19,241 nt of DNA from PALSA-1355 sp041499515 (GCA_041499515.1 JBGQKM010000088.1:1-19241), one strand, 5' to 3'; numbered from the stretch's first letter, positions 7,443 through 15,800 are shown. Notes: a model not told the origin generated them from the letters alone. Made by a program: numbers and translations.

Positions 7443-7527
7443 GAGCCTGACCGAGAATCACCGCTCACCCTGCCCTCTCCGGCTCGACTGAGCTCGCCGA
7501 AGTCCGCAAGGGTTCTCGGACAGGCTC
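7443..7527. repeat. 85-base element with 15-base terminal inverted repeats (MITE-like or long hairpin)
   Basis: GAGCCTGACCGAGAA at 7443-7457 is the reverse complement of TTCTCGGACAGGCTC at 7513-7527 except for one mismatch. The 55-base interior carries a further CGGC...GCCG pairing. The right arm ends exactly at the stop codon of the leftward gene (TTA at 7528-7530 on the plus strand). No obvious target-site duplication is visible. It may be a miniature inverted-repeat element or a 3' stem-loop protecting or ending the message of that gene. Confidence 0.5.
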
Positions 7528-8850
7528 TTATTCCGGTTTGGCCACGGGCAAGGGCACGTTGCGAAACACCAGTTCGACGTCGCGGCGGGCGCGCAGGCGG
7601 GGATAACGGAGCTTGAGCGATTTGGGCTCGCTGTCGGCCGATTCGCCCAGGAAGGTGACTTTCAATTGCACGCCGCGCTCGGTCAGGGCATGCGTTTGAT
7701 TTTGCAGCCGAAACGGGCGACCCTGGGTGTCCAGCAGCTCGGCCTCGTATTCCTGGAAGATGATTTCGTGCGGCTCGGGCATGGCCAGGTCGCGCGCCAG
7801 GTTGAGCGAGAGCGTGTACTTGGCCGTCGGCTGCTGTTCGATCGCCTCGACGCGGACCGCCAGATCGTCCTGCGAATACAGCTTCTCCTGTTCCAACGGC
7901 GAAATCTCCAGCACCGCCGGCTCTCCCACCGCGATCAGCCCCCACTTGATTTTGAACACCTCCAGCGTTTTGGCCGTCACCGGCACCGGATTCAATTTCA
8001 GACTGGCGGTGACCTGGCGCAGGCCGCGAGTCGTGGCGTTCCATCCTCCGCCCGACGGCTGAGTGGCTGAGACCACGACGTGGTTGTCGGTCACGGCTTC
8101 GACCAGTTCGGGTTGCGTGGCAAAGCCCACGATCCGAAAGCGGTCTTCCCAAGTGAACTGCAAGTTGACGCTGAAACTATGGTTCAACTCGGCTTTGTGC
8201 TCTTCGTAGTTGAGTTCTTCGATGAAGCTGCGCCGGGCGCTGGTGATTTGCGCCCGCACCGGACCGGCGTAAGCCCGCGGATAGCTGCCCGGGGCGCCGG
8301 CGCTGACGACGATGCCCGGCGTGTGCATGTCGTAGTGGGGCCGGACGCGATTGCCGGTTTGGCTGCAAACGTCGTCGACCACTTCCCAATAACTCGTGGC
8401 GGCATAGTCGGCGCTGAGGACCTTGTCGGAGAAATTTCCGTAGGGGTCGCCGATATGGATGTGGTTGCCCGACTGTGCGGCCAGCGCCTGGAGCACTTTG
8501 GAGGCCGACTGTCCTTGGGCTGGGAGTTGGACCCGGCCGGCGGCGAACAGTTCTTCGATTTTCAGTTTTTCCAACAGGCGCTTGGCGCGCAGCCGGACCT
8601 CGACGTCGTCGTCCGAGAGGGCCTGTTCCAGTTGGCTCCGGCTGAGATGGCCCAGCCTGGCCAACTGGTCGTCGGCCGCCTGACGCTCGGTGAAGTCGCT
8701 CGATCCAAGCTGGCGAATCAGACGGGCCACGCGGATTTCGCCCTGCGCCGGCGGATCGGCCCGCAGCCCGGAATCGCAGGCGAAGACGAGCAGTGCAATC
8801 AGGCCCGGCATGCCGGCGGTCCGGCAAACCCGCAGAGATATCCAATCCAT
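7528..8850 (-). CDS. secreted protein of unknown function with N-terminal HEAT-like segment
   Basis: I do not recognise a characterised family for this 440-residue protein. The first 30 or so residues (MDWISLRVCRTAGMPGLIALLVFACDSGLRAD) form a likely signal peptide; a Cys in the hydrophobic stretch leaves a lipoprotein possible. Next comes a HEAT-like helical stretch (RLIRQLGSSDFTERQAA, then DDVEVRLRAKRLLEKL), common in exported planctomycete proteins. The rest is predicted mostly beta, with no catalytic motif seen. The ATG at 8850 is chosen because AGGAG lies seven bases upstream and it starts the signal peptide. A longer frame to 8988 adds 46 residues without coding character. It is transcribed divergently from the PfkB kinase gene. 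Confidence 0.8.
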   Translation of the reverse strand: MDWISLRVCRTAGMPGLIALLVFACDSGLRADPPAQGEIRVARLIRQLGSSDFTERQAADDQLARLGHLSRSQLEQALSDDDVEVRLRAKRLLEKLKIEELFAAGRVQLPAQGQSASKVLQALAAQSGNHIHIGDPYGNFSDKVLSADYAATSYWEVVDDVCSQTGNRVRPHYDMHTPGIVVSAGAPGSYPRAYAGPVRAQITSARRSFIEELNYEEHKAELNHSFSVNLQFTWEDRFRIVGFATQPELVEAVTDNHVVVSATQPSGGGWNATTRGLRQVTASLKLNPVPVTAKTLEVFKIKWGLIAVGEPAVLEISPLEQEKLYSQDDLAVRVEAIEQQPTAKYTLSLNLARDLAMPEPHEIIFQEYEAELLDTQGRPFRLQNQTHALTERGVQLKVTFLGESADSEPKSLKLRYPRLRARRDVELVFRNVPLPVAKPE

Positions 8851-9045
8851 GGACGAACTCCTGCGGAAAACACGTCGCCGCGGAAGGCCCCAGGGCTTCC
8901 TGCCTGGGCGTACCCGGAAGGCATGGGCAAGGAGCAACGCCGTGTGTATCTTGGCTGCAAGAGCCAAACGAAACGCAAAACATGGCAACCGTACGAGAAC
9001 TCGCGGTCCGGGTCAATGCCGGACGCGTCGCCAGGTGATAGCATC
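8851..9045. other. divergent intergenic region with two hairpins and an interspersed repeat copy
   Basis: This 195-base region separates the divergent 7528-8850 and 9046-10017 genes and must hold both 5' regions. No convincing -35/-10 pair was found. Two hairpins are visible: CCCAGG (8889-8894) with CCTGGG (8903-8908), and the perfect TTGGCT-gcaag-AGCCAA (8951-8967). The stretch 8877-8898 (GCCGCG-ga-AGGCCCCAGGGCTT) recurs without the 2-base insert at 10942-10961, inside the terminator before cimA, so it belongs to a local repeat family. Confidence 0.45.
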
Positions 9046-10017
9046 ATGCCGCCAGCACCCGAACACAGCGTGGAATGCTTGAGCGTGGGCATTCTGGTGG
9101 CCGATCACTTGTGCGATCCGATCGAAAAAGTTCCCTCGGCCGGCGGGGTCGTTCTGTGCCCGCGGCTGCCACTGAGCATTGGCGGCTGCGCCTCGAACGT
9201 GGCCATTGATTTGGCCCGGCTGGGGGTTCGAGTCGGAGTGGTGGGTTGCGTCGGAAAAGATCTCTTTGGCCGCTTCATTATCGACACGCTCGCCGCGGCC
9301 GACGTCGACGTGGGCGACATTCGCCAGTTGCCCGACGCCGAGACAGCCGGGACGTTGATCATCAACGTGCGCGGCGAGGATCGACGTTTCATCCATGCCG
9401 TAGGCGCCAACGCCCGGCTGCAAGCTGCCGACATTCCGCTCACACGGGTGCGCAGCGCCAAAGTGCTCTACGTGGGCGGCTATCTACTGATGCCGGCGTT
9501 GGAAGGCGAGCCGCTGACGTCGCTGTTTCGGTTAGCGCGCGCGGCCGGGGTGAAAACGGTGTTGGATATCGTGATGCCGGGCCCCGGCGAGCATTGGACC
9601 AAACTGGAGAGCGTGTTGGCGGAGACCGACGTATTCTTGCCCAATTCTGACGAGGCGGCGCTGCTGACCGGCCTGGACGACCCGCTGCGGCAAGCCGAAC
9701 GTTTTGCCGCCGGCGGAGCCGGCACGGTGGTGATTACGTGCGGCGGCCAGGGGAGCGTGGCGATTTCCGGCGACCAGCGGATGCGCGTCGCGGCGCACCA
9801 GGTCGAATACAAAGGGGGGACCGGCGCCGGCGACGCCTTCGATGCCGGTTTTATCGCGGGGCTCCTGGCGGACAACGACCTGGCCGGCTGTTTGCAATGG
9901 GGAAGCGCCATCGGCGCGAGTTGCGTCCGCTCGGTCAGCGCGACCGAGAGTGTTTTCACGCGGCCGGCAGCCGAGCAGTTCATGCGCGAACACCCGCTCA
10001 CAATCGAGCGGTTCTAG
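9046..10017 (+). CDS. PfkB-family carbohydrate kinase
   Basis: This 323-residue protein is a ribokinase/PfkB-family sugar kinase of normal length. The N-terminal PfkB signature is seen as LSIGGCASNVAIDLARLG with VGVVGCVGKDLFG. DVFLPNSDEAALLTG is the Asn-Ser-Asp-Glu motif, and the C-terminal ATP-binding signature with the catalytic Asp is GGTGAGDAFDAGFIAGLL. The residue two before TGAGD is Gly where Asp is common (DTTGAGD), a mild deviation. The substrate cannot be told from sequence; ribose, fructose or nucleoside-type sugars are all possible. The ATG at 9046 is preferred because AGGTGA at 9033-9038 lies seven bases upstream; an in-frame ATG at 9016 lacks such a site. Confidence 0.9.
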   Translation: MPPAPEHSVECLSVGILVADHLCDPIEKVPSAGGVVLCPRLPLSIGGCASNVAIDLARLGVRVGVVGCVGKDLFGRFIIDTLAAADVDVGDIRQLPDAETAGTLIINVRGEDRRFIHAVGANARLQAADIPLTRVRSAKVLYVGGYLLMPALEGEPLTSLFRLARAAGVKTVLDIVMPGPGEHWTKLESVLAETDVFLPNSDEAALLTGLDDPLRQAERFAAGGAGTVVITCGGQGSVAISGDQRMRVAAHQVEYKGGTGAGDAFDAGFIAGLLADNDLAGCLQWGSAIGASCVRSVSATESVFTRPAAEQFMREHPLTIERF

Positions 10018-10066
10018 CGCTGGCGATTCTAGCGATCGTAGGGCGCATCCGGACCGACCTTTCGCA

Positions 10067-10081
10067 GACAGCCGGTTTTTC
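10067..10081 (+). repeat. first copy of a 15-base direct repeat shared with the cimA leader promoter
   Basis: GACAGCCGGTTTTTC occurs here and again at 10753-10767, where its GACA forms the end of a TTGACA -35 box. The flanks are also partly alike (a CCTTT run upstream, G-rich sequence downstream). At this first copy the preceding bases give CAGACA and no -10 box follows at the right distance, so it is not an obvious promoter. It lies in the 178-base gap between the kinase gene and the HAMP protein gene. That gap also holds GGCT-ttggttt-AGCC and CCGTG-ggattatt-CACGG hairpins near 10131-10160. Confidence 0.5.
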
Positions 10082-10195
10082 CGGGGACTGGGGGGCAGGG
10101 TTGTCGCCATCGTGGGTGTCCGTGAACTAGGCTTTGGTTTAGCCGTGGGATTATTCACGGCGCCTGGGGCGTTTACTCGAATGGGAGGCGTTACC

Positions 10196-10684
10196 GTGCG
10201 ATTAACCTCACGTAAACGAATTTTCGTGGATCCCAAAGTGCAAGGGGCCCTACTGATTCGGTCGGTCATCTACTGGTTTCTTGGCGCTACTGCCCTCAGC
10301 CTGATCGTGCTCTGCTGGAACGTTATTTCAGGTCCGCCGGGCCCGGTTTTCAATCCCGACCGCTTCGCGCAGCTTTGGGAGCAATACGGGATCGTCGCGT
10401 TGGCTTCGTTGTTGCTGTTGCCCATCGTGCTGATCGACGTCGTGGTGTTGAGCAACCGATTTACCGGTCCGCTGCACCGCATGCGGTGTTCGTTGCGTGC
10501 TTTGGCGGCTGGAGAATACGTGCAGCCGGTCCACTTTCGCGACCGTGATTTTTGGCACGACGTGGCCGAGGAATTGAACGCCGTGGCCGCTTATGTCGAG
10601 CGGCTCAAGCAACAGAATGCCGCCGCTGGGCAGCGTCCCAGGCCAGACCGAGGGCAGGAGTTGGAGCCGCTGGCGCAGCGCTAG
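10196..10684 (+). CDS. small two-helix membrane protein with HAMP-like domain
   Basis: This 162-residue protein has a short basic N terminus, a first membrane helix at about residues 20-44 (SVIYWFLGATALSLIVLC inside it), a short loop, a second helix at about 65-87 (IVALASLLLLPIVLIDVVVL), and then a HAMP-like segment NRFTGPLHRMRCSLRALAAGEYV leading to an amphipathic helix. No kinase, cyclase or methyl-accepting domain follows, so it is a truncated sensor-like protein or an adaptor. The GTG at 10196 is chosen because GGGAGG at 10183-10188 lies seven bases upstream; the ATG at 10181 would place that site inside the gene. Function is unknown. Confidence 0.78.
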   Translation: MRLTSRKRIFVDPKVQGALLIRSVIYWFLGATALSLIVLCWNVISGPPGPVFNPDRFAQLWEQYGIVALASLLLLPIVLIDVVVLSNRFTGPLHRMRCSLRALAAGEYVQPVHFRDRDFWHDVAEELNAVAAYVERLKQQNAAAGQRPRPDRGQELEPLAQR

Positions 10685-10750
10685 CGTCCGAGCCAGGAGG
10701 GGCTCCAGGGCTTGGGTGCCGGCCTGCCCCGAAGGCGGCCTTTGGGCACG
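10685..10750 (+). other. structured gap after the HAMP gene, two hairpins
   Basis: Two inverted repeats follow the stop codon: GAGCC-aggagg-GGCTC (10690-10705) and a larger imperfect hairpin in which GTGCC (10716-10720) pairs with GGCAC (10745-10749) around GGCCtGCC/GGCGGCC. The second ends one base before the -35 box of the cimA leader promoter. Neither has a proper T tract. They may act as a weak terminator or insulator for the upstream gene. Confidence 0.35.
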
Positions 10751-10779
10751 TTGACAGCCGGTTTTTCAGGGCGTATGCT
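10751..10779 (+). promoter_or_regulatory. sigma70-type promoter of the cimA leader
   Basis: A consensus -35 box TTGACA (10751-10756) is followed after exactly 17 bases by TATGCT (10774-10779), a 4-of-6 match to the -10 consensus. Transcription would start near 10786, about 300 bases before the cimA ATG, leaving a long 5' leader. This is the best promoter match seen in the window. The leader holds a small ORF and an intrinsic terminator. Confidence 0.65.
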
Positions 10780-10816
10780 GGGGGACTTGAGAGACGTTTA
10801 CGAAGCGAGATTTCCG

Positions 10817-10903
10817 ATGTTCGTTCCGGCCTGCTTCAACGACCAAATCGCGTCCGCATCCATTGCGGTGGGCGTGATTATTGTCCGGGAGGCGCGGCCG
10901 TAG
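10817..10903 (+). CDS. putative Ile/Val-rich leader peptide of the cimA attenuator
   Basis: This 28-codon ORF lies between the leader promoter and the terminator, starting about 30 bases after the predicted transcription start. Its C-terminal half reads IAVGVIIV followed by REARP and a TAG stop. Four Ile codons (11, 16, 21, 22) and three of its four Val codons (18, 20, 23) fall in codons 11-23, the pattern of leader peptides that sense branched-chain aminoacyl-tRNA. CimA, the next gene, feeds isoleucine synthesis. The stop codon lies inside the segment that can form the antiterminator. The ribosome-binding site is weak (GCGAGA about 6 bases upstream). An in-frame TTG further upstream is an alternative start. 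The role is inferred. Confidence 0.5.
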   Translation: MFVPACFNDQIASASIAVGVIIVREARP

Positions 10904-10947
10904 GGGCGAGCCGGTTTCGACCGATTCATTCCAGCCCTGAGGCCGCG
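10893..10947 (+). promoter_or_regulatory. predicted antiterminator stem (regions 2 and 3 of the attenuator)
   Basis: Bases 10893-10905 (CGCGGCCGTAGGG) can pair with 10935-10947 (CCCTGAGGCCGCG). There are seven consecutive G-C pairs, one G/A mismatch, then one G-U, one A-U and three G-C pairs, around a 29-base loop. The second strand is the 5' arm of the terminator at 10934-10959, so the two structures exclude each other. The first strand spans the last codons and stop of the leader ORF. A ribosome that reaches the stop would mask it, while one stalled at the Ile/Val codons would leave most of it free. Confidence 0.55.
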
Positions 10948-10969
10948 AGGCCCCAGGGCTTGTTTTTTT
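10934..10969 (+). terminator. intrinsic terminator in the cimA leader (attenuator)
   Basis: GCCCTG (10934-10939) pairs with CAGGGC (10954-10959), and GGCC (10941-10944) with GGCC (10949-10952), across one A/C mismatch. The stem closes on a GCGA tetraloop of the GNRA type. TTGTTTTTTT follows directly (10960-10969). This is a textbook Rho-independent terminator, placed 118 bases before the cimA start and after its predicted promoter rather than after a gene, which is why attenuation is proposed. The 3' half resembles a repeat copy at 8877-8898. Confidence 0.75.
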
Positions 10970-11087
10970 GGATCGAGACAAAGTATCGCACGATTTCATC
11001 GCATCGCCAATCCTGGCCGCCGCGGTCGAGCGGCCCGGCGTTTGTTACAGGTCACGGCTGGAAAACTTTTTCTCGTGGATTGAACCC

Positions 11088-12695
11088 ATGCGTCGCATTC
11101 AGATTTACGACACGACTTTGCGTGACGGCAGCCAAGGCGAGGGCGTGAATTTTTCGCTCCAGGACAAGCTGTGGATCACCGAGCGGCTTGATAGCCTGGG
11201 GTTCGATTACATCGAGGGAGGTTTTCCGGCTTCCAACGAAAAGGACGCCCAGTATTTCCAGCGCCTGGCCGGCCTCTGCTTGAAGCACGCTAAAGTTTGC
11301 GCCTTCGGAATGACCCGCCGCCGCGGGACGCGGGCCGAGGACGACCCCGGCATCCAATCGCTGCTCAAGGCGCAGACCCAAGTAATTACGCTGGTGGGCA
11401 AGACTTCGGCCTTCCACGTCACCGAGGTGCTGCGCGTTTCACTCGACGAGAATTTGGCCATGATCGCCGAAAGCGTTCGCCAACTGCGCGACGCCGGCCG
11501 CGAAGTGATCTACGACGCGGAGCATTTCTTCGACGGTTGGAAGATGAATCCCGAATACGCGCTGGCCACGGTCCGCGCCGCGGTCGAAGCCGGCGCGAGC
11601 CTGATCGTGATGTGCGATACCAACGGCGGCAGCATGCCGGAAGAAGTCGCTGAGATGACCCGCGAAGTCATTGCCAAACTGTCGATCCCGGTCGGCATTC
11701 ATTGCCACAACGATTGCGAGCTGGCCGTGGCCAATTCGTTGGCCTCGATCGACTCAGGCGCGGTGCAAGTCCAAGGCACGATCAACGGTCTGGGCGAACG
11801 CTGCGGCAACGCCGATCTGATTTCGGTGATCGCGAACCTGGCCATCAAGAAGCAAGGCTACATGGTGCTGGACAATTCGGGCGTCGAGCATTTGACCGAG
11901 CTGTCGCGATTCGTTTATGAGACGGCCAACTTGCGGCTGCCGCCGAATCAGCCCTTCGTGGGCCAAAGCGCGTTCGCGCACAAAGGAGGCATGCACGTGC
12001 ACGCCGTGTCGCGCGCCTCAGCCAGCTACGAACACATCGCCCCGGACCGCGTCGGAAACGAACGCCGGATCCTGGTCAGCGAATTGTCGGGCCGCTCCAA
12101 TATCAAGGCGGTCGTCAGCGGCCAGGAAGTCGGCAGCGACCCCAAGTTGATGGACGTGATCCTGGCCCGCGTGGTGGAACTCGAGAACCAAGGTTATCAG
12201 TTCGAAGCCGCGCAGGGCTCGTTCGACTTGCTGGTCAAGAAGTGCGCCGGCACCTATCGGCCGCACTTCGAGCGGATCAACTTTCGCGTCAATGTCGAAA
12301 CCGACGCGACCGGCAACGTCGTGACCGAAGCCACGGTCAAATTGCGGATCGACGGCCAGTTGCGCCACGAAGTCGCCGAAGGCGACGGCCCGGTCAACGC
12401 GCTGGACGCCGCGCTGCGCAAGGCTTTGCACGGCCATTTTCCGAACCTCGCCCAGATGCAACTGGTCGATTACAAGGTGCGGGTCATCAACTCCGAAGCC
12501 GGCACGGCCGCCGGAGTCCGGGTGGTGATCGAAAGCCATGACCAAGAGAAGGTTTGGGGCACCGTCGGGGTGAGCGAGAATATCATCGAGGCCAGTTGGA
12601 TCGCGCTGGTCGATAGCTTCGAATACAAGCTCTGCAAGGACGAAGGCGAACCGACCGCGGCCGCCAAGGCCAAAACGGCGCCGGCGACGACCTGA
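11088..12695 (+). CDS. cimA: (R)-citramalate synthase
   Basis: This 535-residue enzyme condenses pyruvate and acetyl-CoA to (R)-citramalate, the entry to the threonine-independent route to isoleucine. The N terminus has YDTTLRDGSQGEGVNFS, the metal- and substrate-binding start of the DRE-TIM metallolyase barrel. YIEGGFPASNEKD, VIYDAEHFFDGWK, LIVMCDTNGG, HCHND (residues 205-209, metal-binding His) and QGTINGLGERCGNADL follow. These, especially EGGFPASN and DAEHFFDG, mark the long citramalate synthase type rather than 2-isopropylmalate synthase. The C-terminal third, from about residue 400, is the LeuA-type allosteric domain expected to bind isoleucine. The ATG at 11088 puts the DTTLRDG motif at the normal distance. 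The long leader suggests attenuation control. Confidence 0.93.
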   Translation: MRRIQIYDTTLRDGSQGEGVNFSLQDKLWITERLDSLGFDYIEGGFPASNEKDAQYFQRLAGLCLKHAKVCAFGMTRRRGTRAEDDPGIQSLLKAQTQVITLVGKTSAFHVTEVLRVSLDENLAMIAESVRQLRDAGREVIYDAEHFFDGWKMNPEYALATVRAAVEAGASLIVMCDTNGGSMPEEVAEMTREVIAKLSIPVGIHCHNDCELAVANSLASIDSGAVQVQGTINGLGERCGNADLISVIANLAIKKQGYMVLDNSGVEHLTELSRFVYETANLRLPPNQPFVGQSAFAHKGGMHVHAVSRASASYEHIAPDRVGNERRILVSELSGRSNIKAVVSGQEVGSDPKLMDVILARVVELENQGYQFEAAQGSFDLLVKKCAGTYRPHFERINFRVNVETDATGNVVTEATVKLRIDGQLRHEVAEGDGPVNALDAALRKALHGHFPNLAQMQLVDYKVRVINSEAGTAAGVRVVIESHDQEKVWGTVGVSENIIEASWIALVDSFEYKLCKDEGEPTAAAKAKTAPATT

Positions 12696-12812
12696 CCCTT
12701 GCGTCGTGCGAGAAAGCTAACCTATTAGATTCGCCGGCTGCCGGCTAAAATCGTGCTGGCCTGCATGACCACGATGCGTGCGACCGACGATTCTCTACCT
12801 CGGAAACTTGAC

Positions 12813-15800
12813 ATGTCGACCGAATTGGTTGCCCACGAATTACCGAAGCAATACGATCACGAGAAGGCCCAGAGCCGCTGGTATTCGTTCTGGAAAGAGC
12901 GCGGCTATTTTCATAGCCAGCCCGATCCGCGGCGCAAACCGTTCACCGTCGCCATGCCCCCGCCGAACGTCACCGGCGCGCTGCACCTGGGACACGCGCT
13001 GACTTACACGCTGCAAGACATCGTGGTCCGTTGGCGGCGGATGCAGGGCTATAACGCCCTGTGGATGCCGGGCACCGATCACGCCGGCATCGGCACGCAA
13101 GCCGTGGTCGAACGGCGGCTGTTGGAAGAGGAAAAGAAGACGCGGCACGATCTGGGCCGGCCGGCCCTGGTCGAGCGAATCTGGGCCTGGAAAAACGAAT
13201 ACCAGGCGCGCATTCTGGGGCAGCTCGAACAGTTGGGCTGTAGCTGCGACTGGCAGCGCACCCGATTCACGCTCGATCCGATCTGCACGCGCGCGGTGCG
13301 CCACACGTTTTTCAGCCTGTTCAAGGATCAGCTCATCTACCGCGGCACGCGGCTGGTGAATTGGGACACGCTGTTGCAAACGGTGGTCAGCGACGACGAG
13401 GTGTTTCACGAGACCGTGGCCGGCCATTTCTGGCATGTGCGCTATCCGGTCATCGATCCGCAACCCGGCGAGCCCGAGTTCGTGAGCATTGCCACCACCC
13501 GGCCCGAAACCATGCTGGGCGATACGGCCGTGGCCGTGCACCCCGATCCGGCCGCGGCGTTGAGCACGGCCGAAACCGAACTCAGGCAGAAACTCTCCGC
13601 GGTCCAGGAAAAAGACAAGCCGGCCGTGGAAGCCCAGTTGAACGAACTGCTCCAGCGCCGTCGGACGATTCTGCCGCTGCTGGTCCGGTTGCGCGACATG
13701 GCGCGCGCGGGCCGCAGAATTCGGCTGCCGCTTTTGGGGCGGGAAATCCCGCTGGTCGCCGACGTGTGGGCCAAGCCGGAGCTGGGCAGCGGTTGCGTCA
13801 AAATCACGCCGGCCCACGATCCCAACGATTACGACGTGGCCCGCCGGCAGAACCTGCCGATGATCAACATTCTGAATTTCGACGGCACGCTCAACGGTAA
13901 TACCGGACCGTACCAGGGGCTCAAAGTTCCGCCGGCCCGCGACCGCGTGGTTGCCGATCTTGGGCAACTGGGGCTGTTGGAGAAGGTCGAAGATCGCGAA
14001 ATCGAATTGGCCCATTCCGATCGCTCGAACACGCCGATCGAGCCCTGTCTGGCCGACCAGTGGTTCGTGAAGATGGATCGACTGGCCCAATCGGCCATGG
14101 ACGCGGTGAGCGACGGCCGCGTCAAGGTCGTGCCGCCGCGGTACGCGCGCGGATATCTCGATTGGCTGAGCGAAAAACGCGATTGGCCGATCAGCCGCCA
14201 GTTGTGGTGGGGACACCAGATTCCGATCTGGTATGCGCCGACGGCCAGTGAAGACGACCTGCGGCGTGCATTCGCCGGGCGCCAGGACGTGGTCTGGCAT
14301 CGTGACCCCGAACACGACCAATGGCTGATCTGCGCCCAGGAAGTCAATCTTTCGGAAGACACGATTCCGGGGCACAAGATCGCGCAGGACGTCGACGTGC
14401 TGGATACCTGGTTCAGCTCCGCCCTGTGGCCGCACTCGACCCTCGGCTGGCCCGACAAGACGCCGGAACTGGACTACTACTATCCGACCAGCGCACTGTT
14501 GACCAATCGCGACATCATGACCCTGTGGGTCGCCCGCATGGTGCTGACCGGCCTGTATAACGTCGGCGACGTTCCGTTTCGCGAGGTGTACATCCATCCC
14601 AAGATTCTCGACGGCTATGGCGAGGGGATGTCGAAGTCCAAGGGCAACGGCGTCGATCCGCTGGACGTGATCGAAAAAGTCGGCGCCGATTCGCTCCGTT
14701 TCAGCCTGGCCTACTTGACCACCGAGACGCAGGACGTGCGGATGCCGGTCGAGTTCGAATGCCCGCACTGCCACGCGCTGATCGAGCAAACGAAGAAAAA
14801 CCGAGTCTTGCCGCGAATCGAGTGCAAGAAGTGCGGCCATCCGTTTGCCACTCAATGGGCCAGCACGCCGGCCGACGTGGCTCTGCCGCGCGGAGCGGTG
14901 GTGAGCGAGCGGTTCGAGCTGGGCCGCAATTTCTGCAATAAGCTGTGGAACGCCTCGCGGTTCGCGCTGATGAACCTCGAGCGGTATGTGCCGGGCGCGG
15001 TGGCCGACGAGGATTTGGCCATCGAGGATCGCTGGATCTTGAGCCGGCTGTCGACCGTGACCGCCGAGACCACCGAGGCTTTGGGGGGCTATCGTTACGG
15101 CGACGCGGCCCGCGTGCTCTACGATTTTGCCTGGAACGAGTTTTGCAGCTTTTACGTCGAGATGGTCAAAGGCCGATTGCAAGACCCGGCCGCGCGAACC
15201 ACGGCGCAGCGGGTTCTCGCGTACACGCTCGATACGCTGTTGCGGCTGCTGCACCCGATGATTCCGTTCGTGACCGAGGAGGTTTGGCAGTTGCTGGGTC
15301 AGGCGGCCGCGCAGCGTGGATTGGCTGAGTTGGAGCCGGCGGCCGAGAGCGTCATGATTGCCGCCTGGCCCGAGCCGGACGCCGCGCGGCAGGACGCCCA
15401 GATCGAGGCCCGATTCCTGCGCTTCCAGCAGGTTCTGGGTGGCCTGCGCGAGGTACGGAGTCGGCAGAACATTCCGCCCAAGACGCCCCTGCGGTTTAGC
15501 GTTCGTTGCGATCTGGCGACGGCCGAGTTGTTGCGGCCGATGGAGGCGTACTTCGAAGCCATGGCCGGCGCGAACGCCACCGCCTGGGGCACCGATGTCA
15601 AGGCGCCGCCGGCCAGCGCCGGTTTTATCGCGTCGGGGTCCGAGGTGTTCGTCGATCTGGCTGGTCTGATCGACGTCAAAGCGGAGATGGCCCGATACAC
15701 CAAGGAGTTGGCCCGGCTGGAGCAGGCGATCGTGGGCAAGGAGCGGCAGTTGTCCAACACCCATTTCGTCCAGCGGGCCCCGGCCGACGTGATCGAGAAA

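Noticed and set aside
8080..9045. Plus-strand frame that would extend the PfkB kinase by about 320 residues upstream
   Set aside because: It runs antisense through the HEAT-like secreted protein gene, which has its own ribosome-binding site and signal peptide. The kinase has a good start at 9046.
10552..11148. Plus-strand 198-codon frame across the cimA leader
   Set aside because: It overlaps the HAMP gene, the promoter, the terminator and the cimA start in another frame, and its translation has no recognisable features.
12746..12751. TAAAAT box upstream of valS as a promoter
   Set aside because: No -35-like hexamer is found 16-18 bases upstream, and valS could be read from cimA. Too weak to list.
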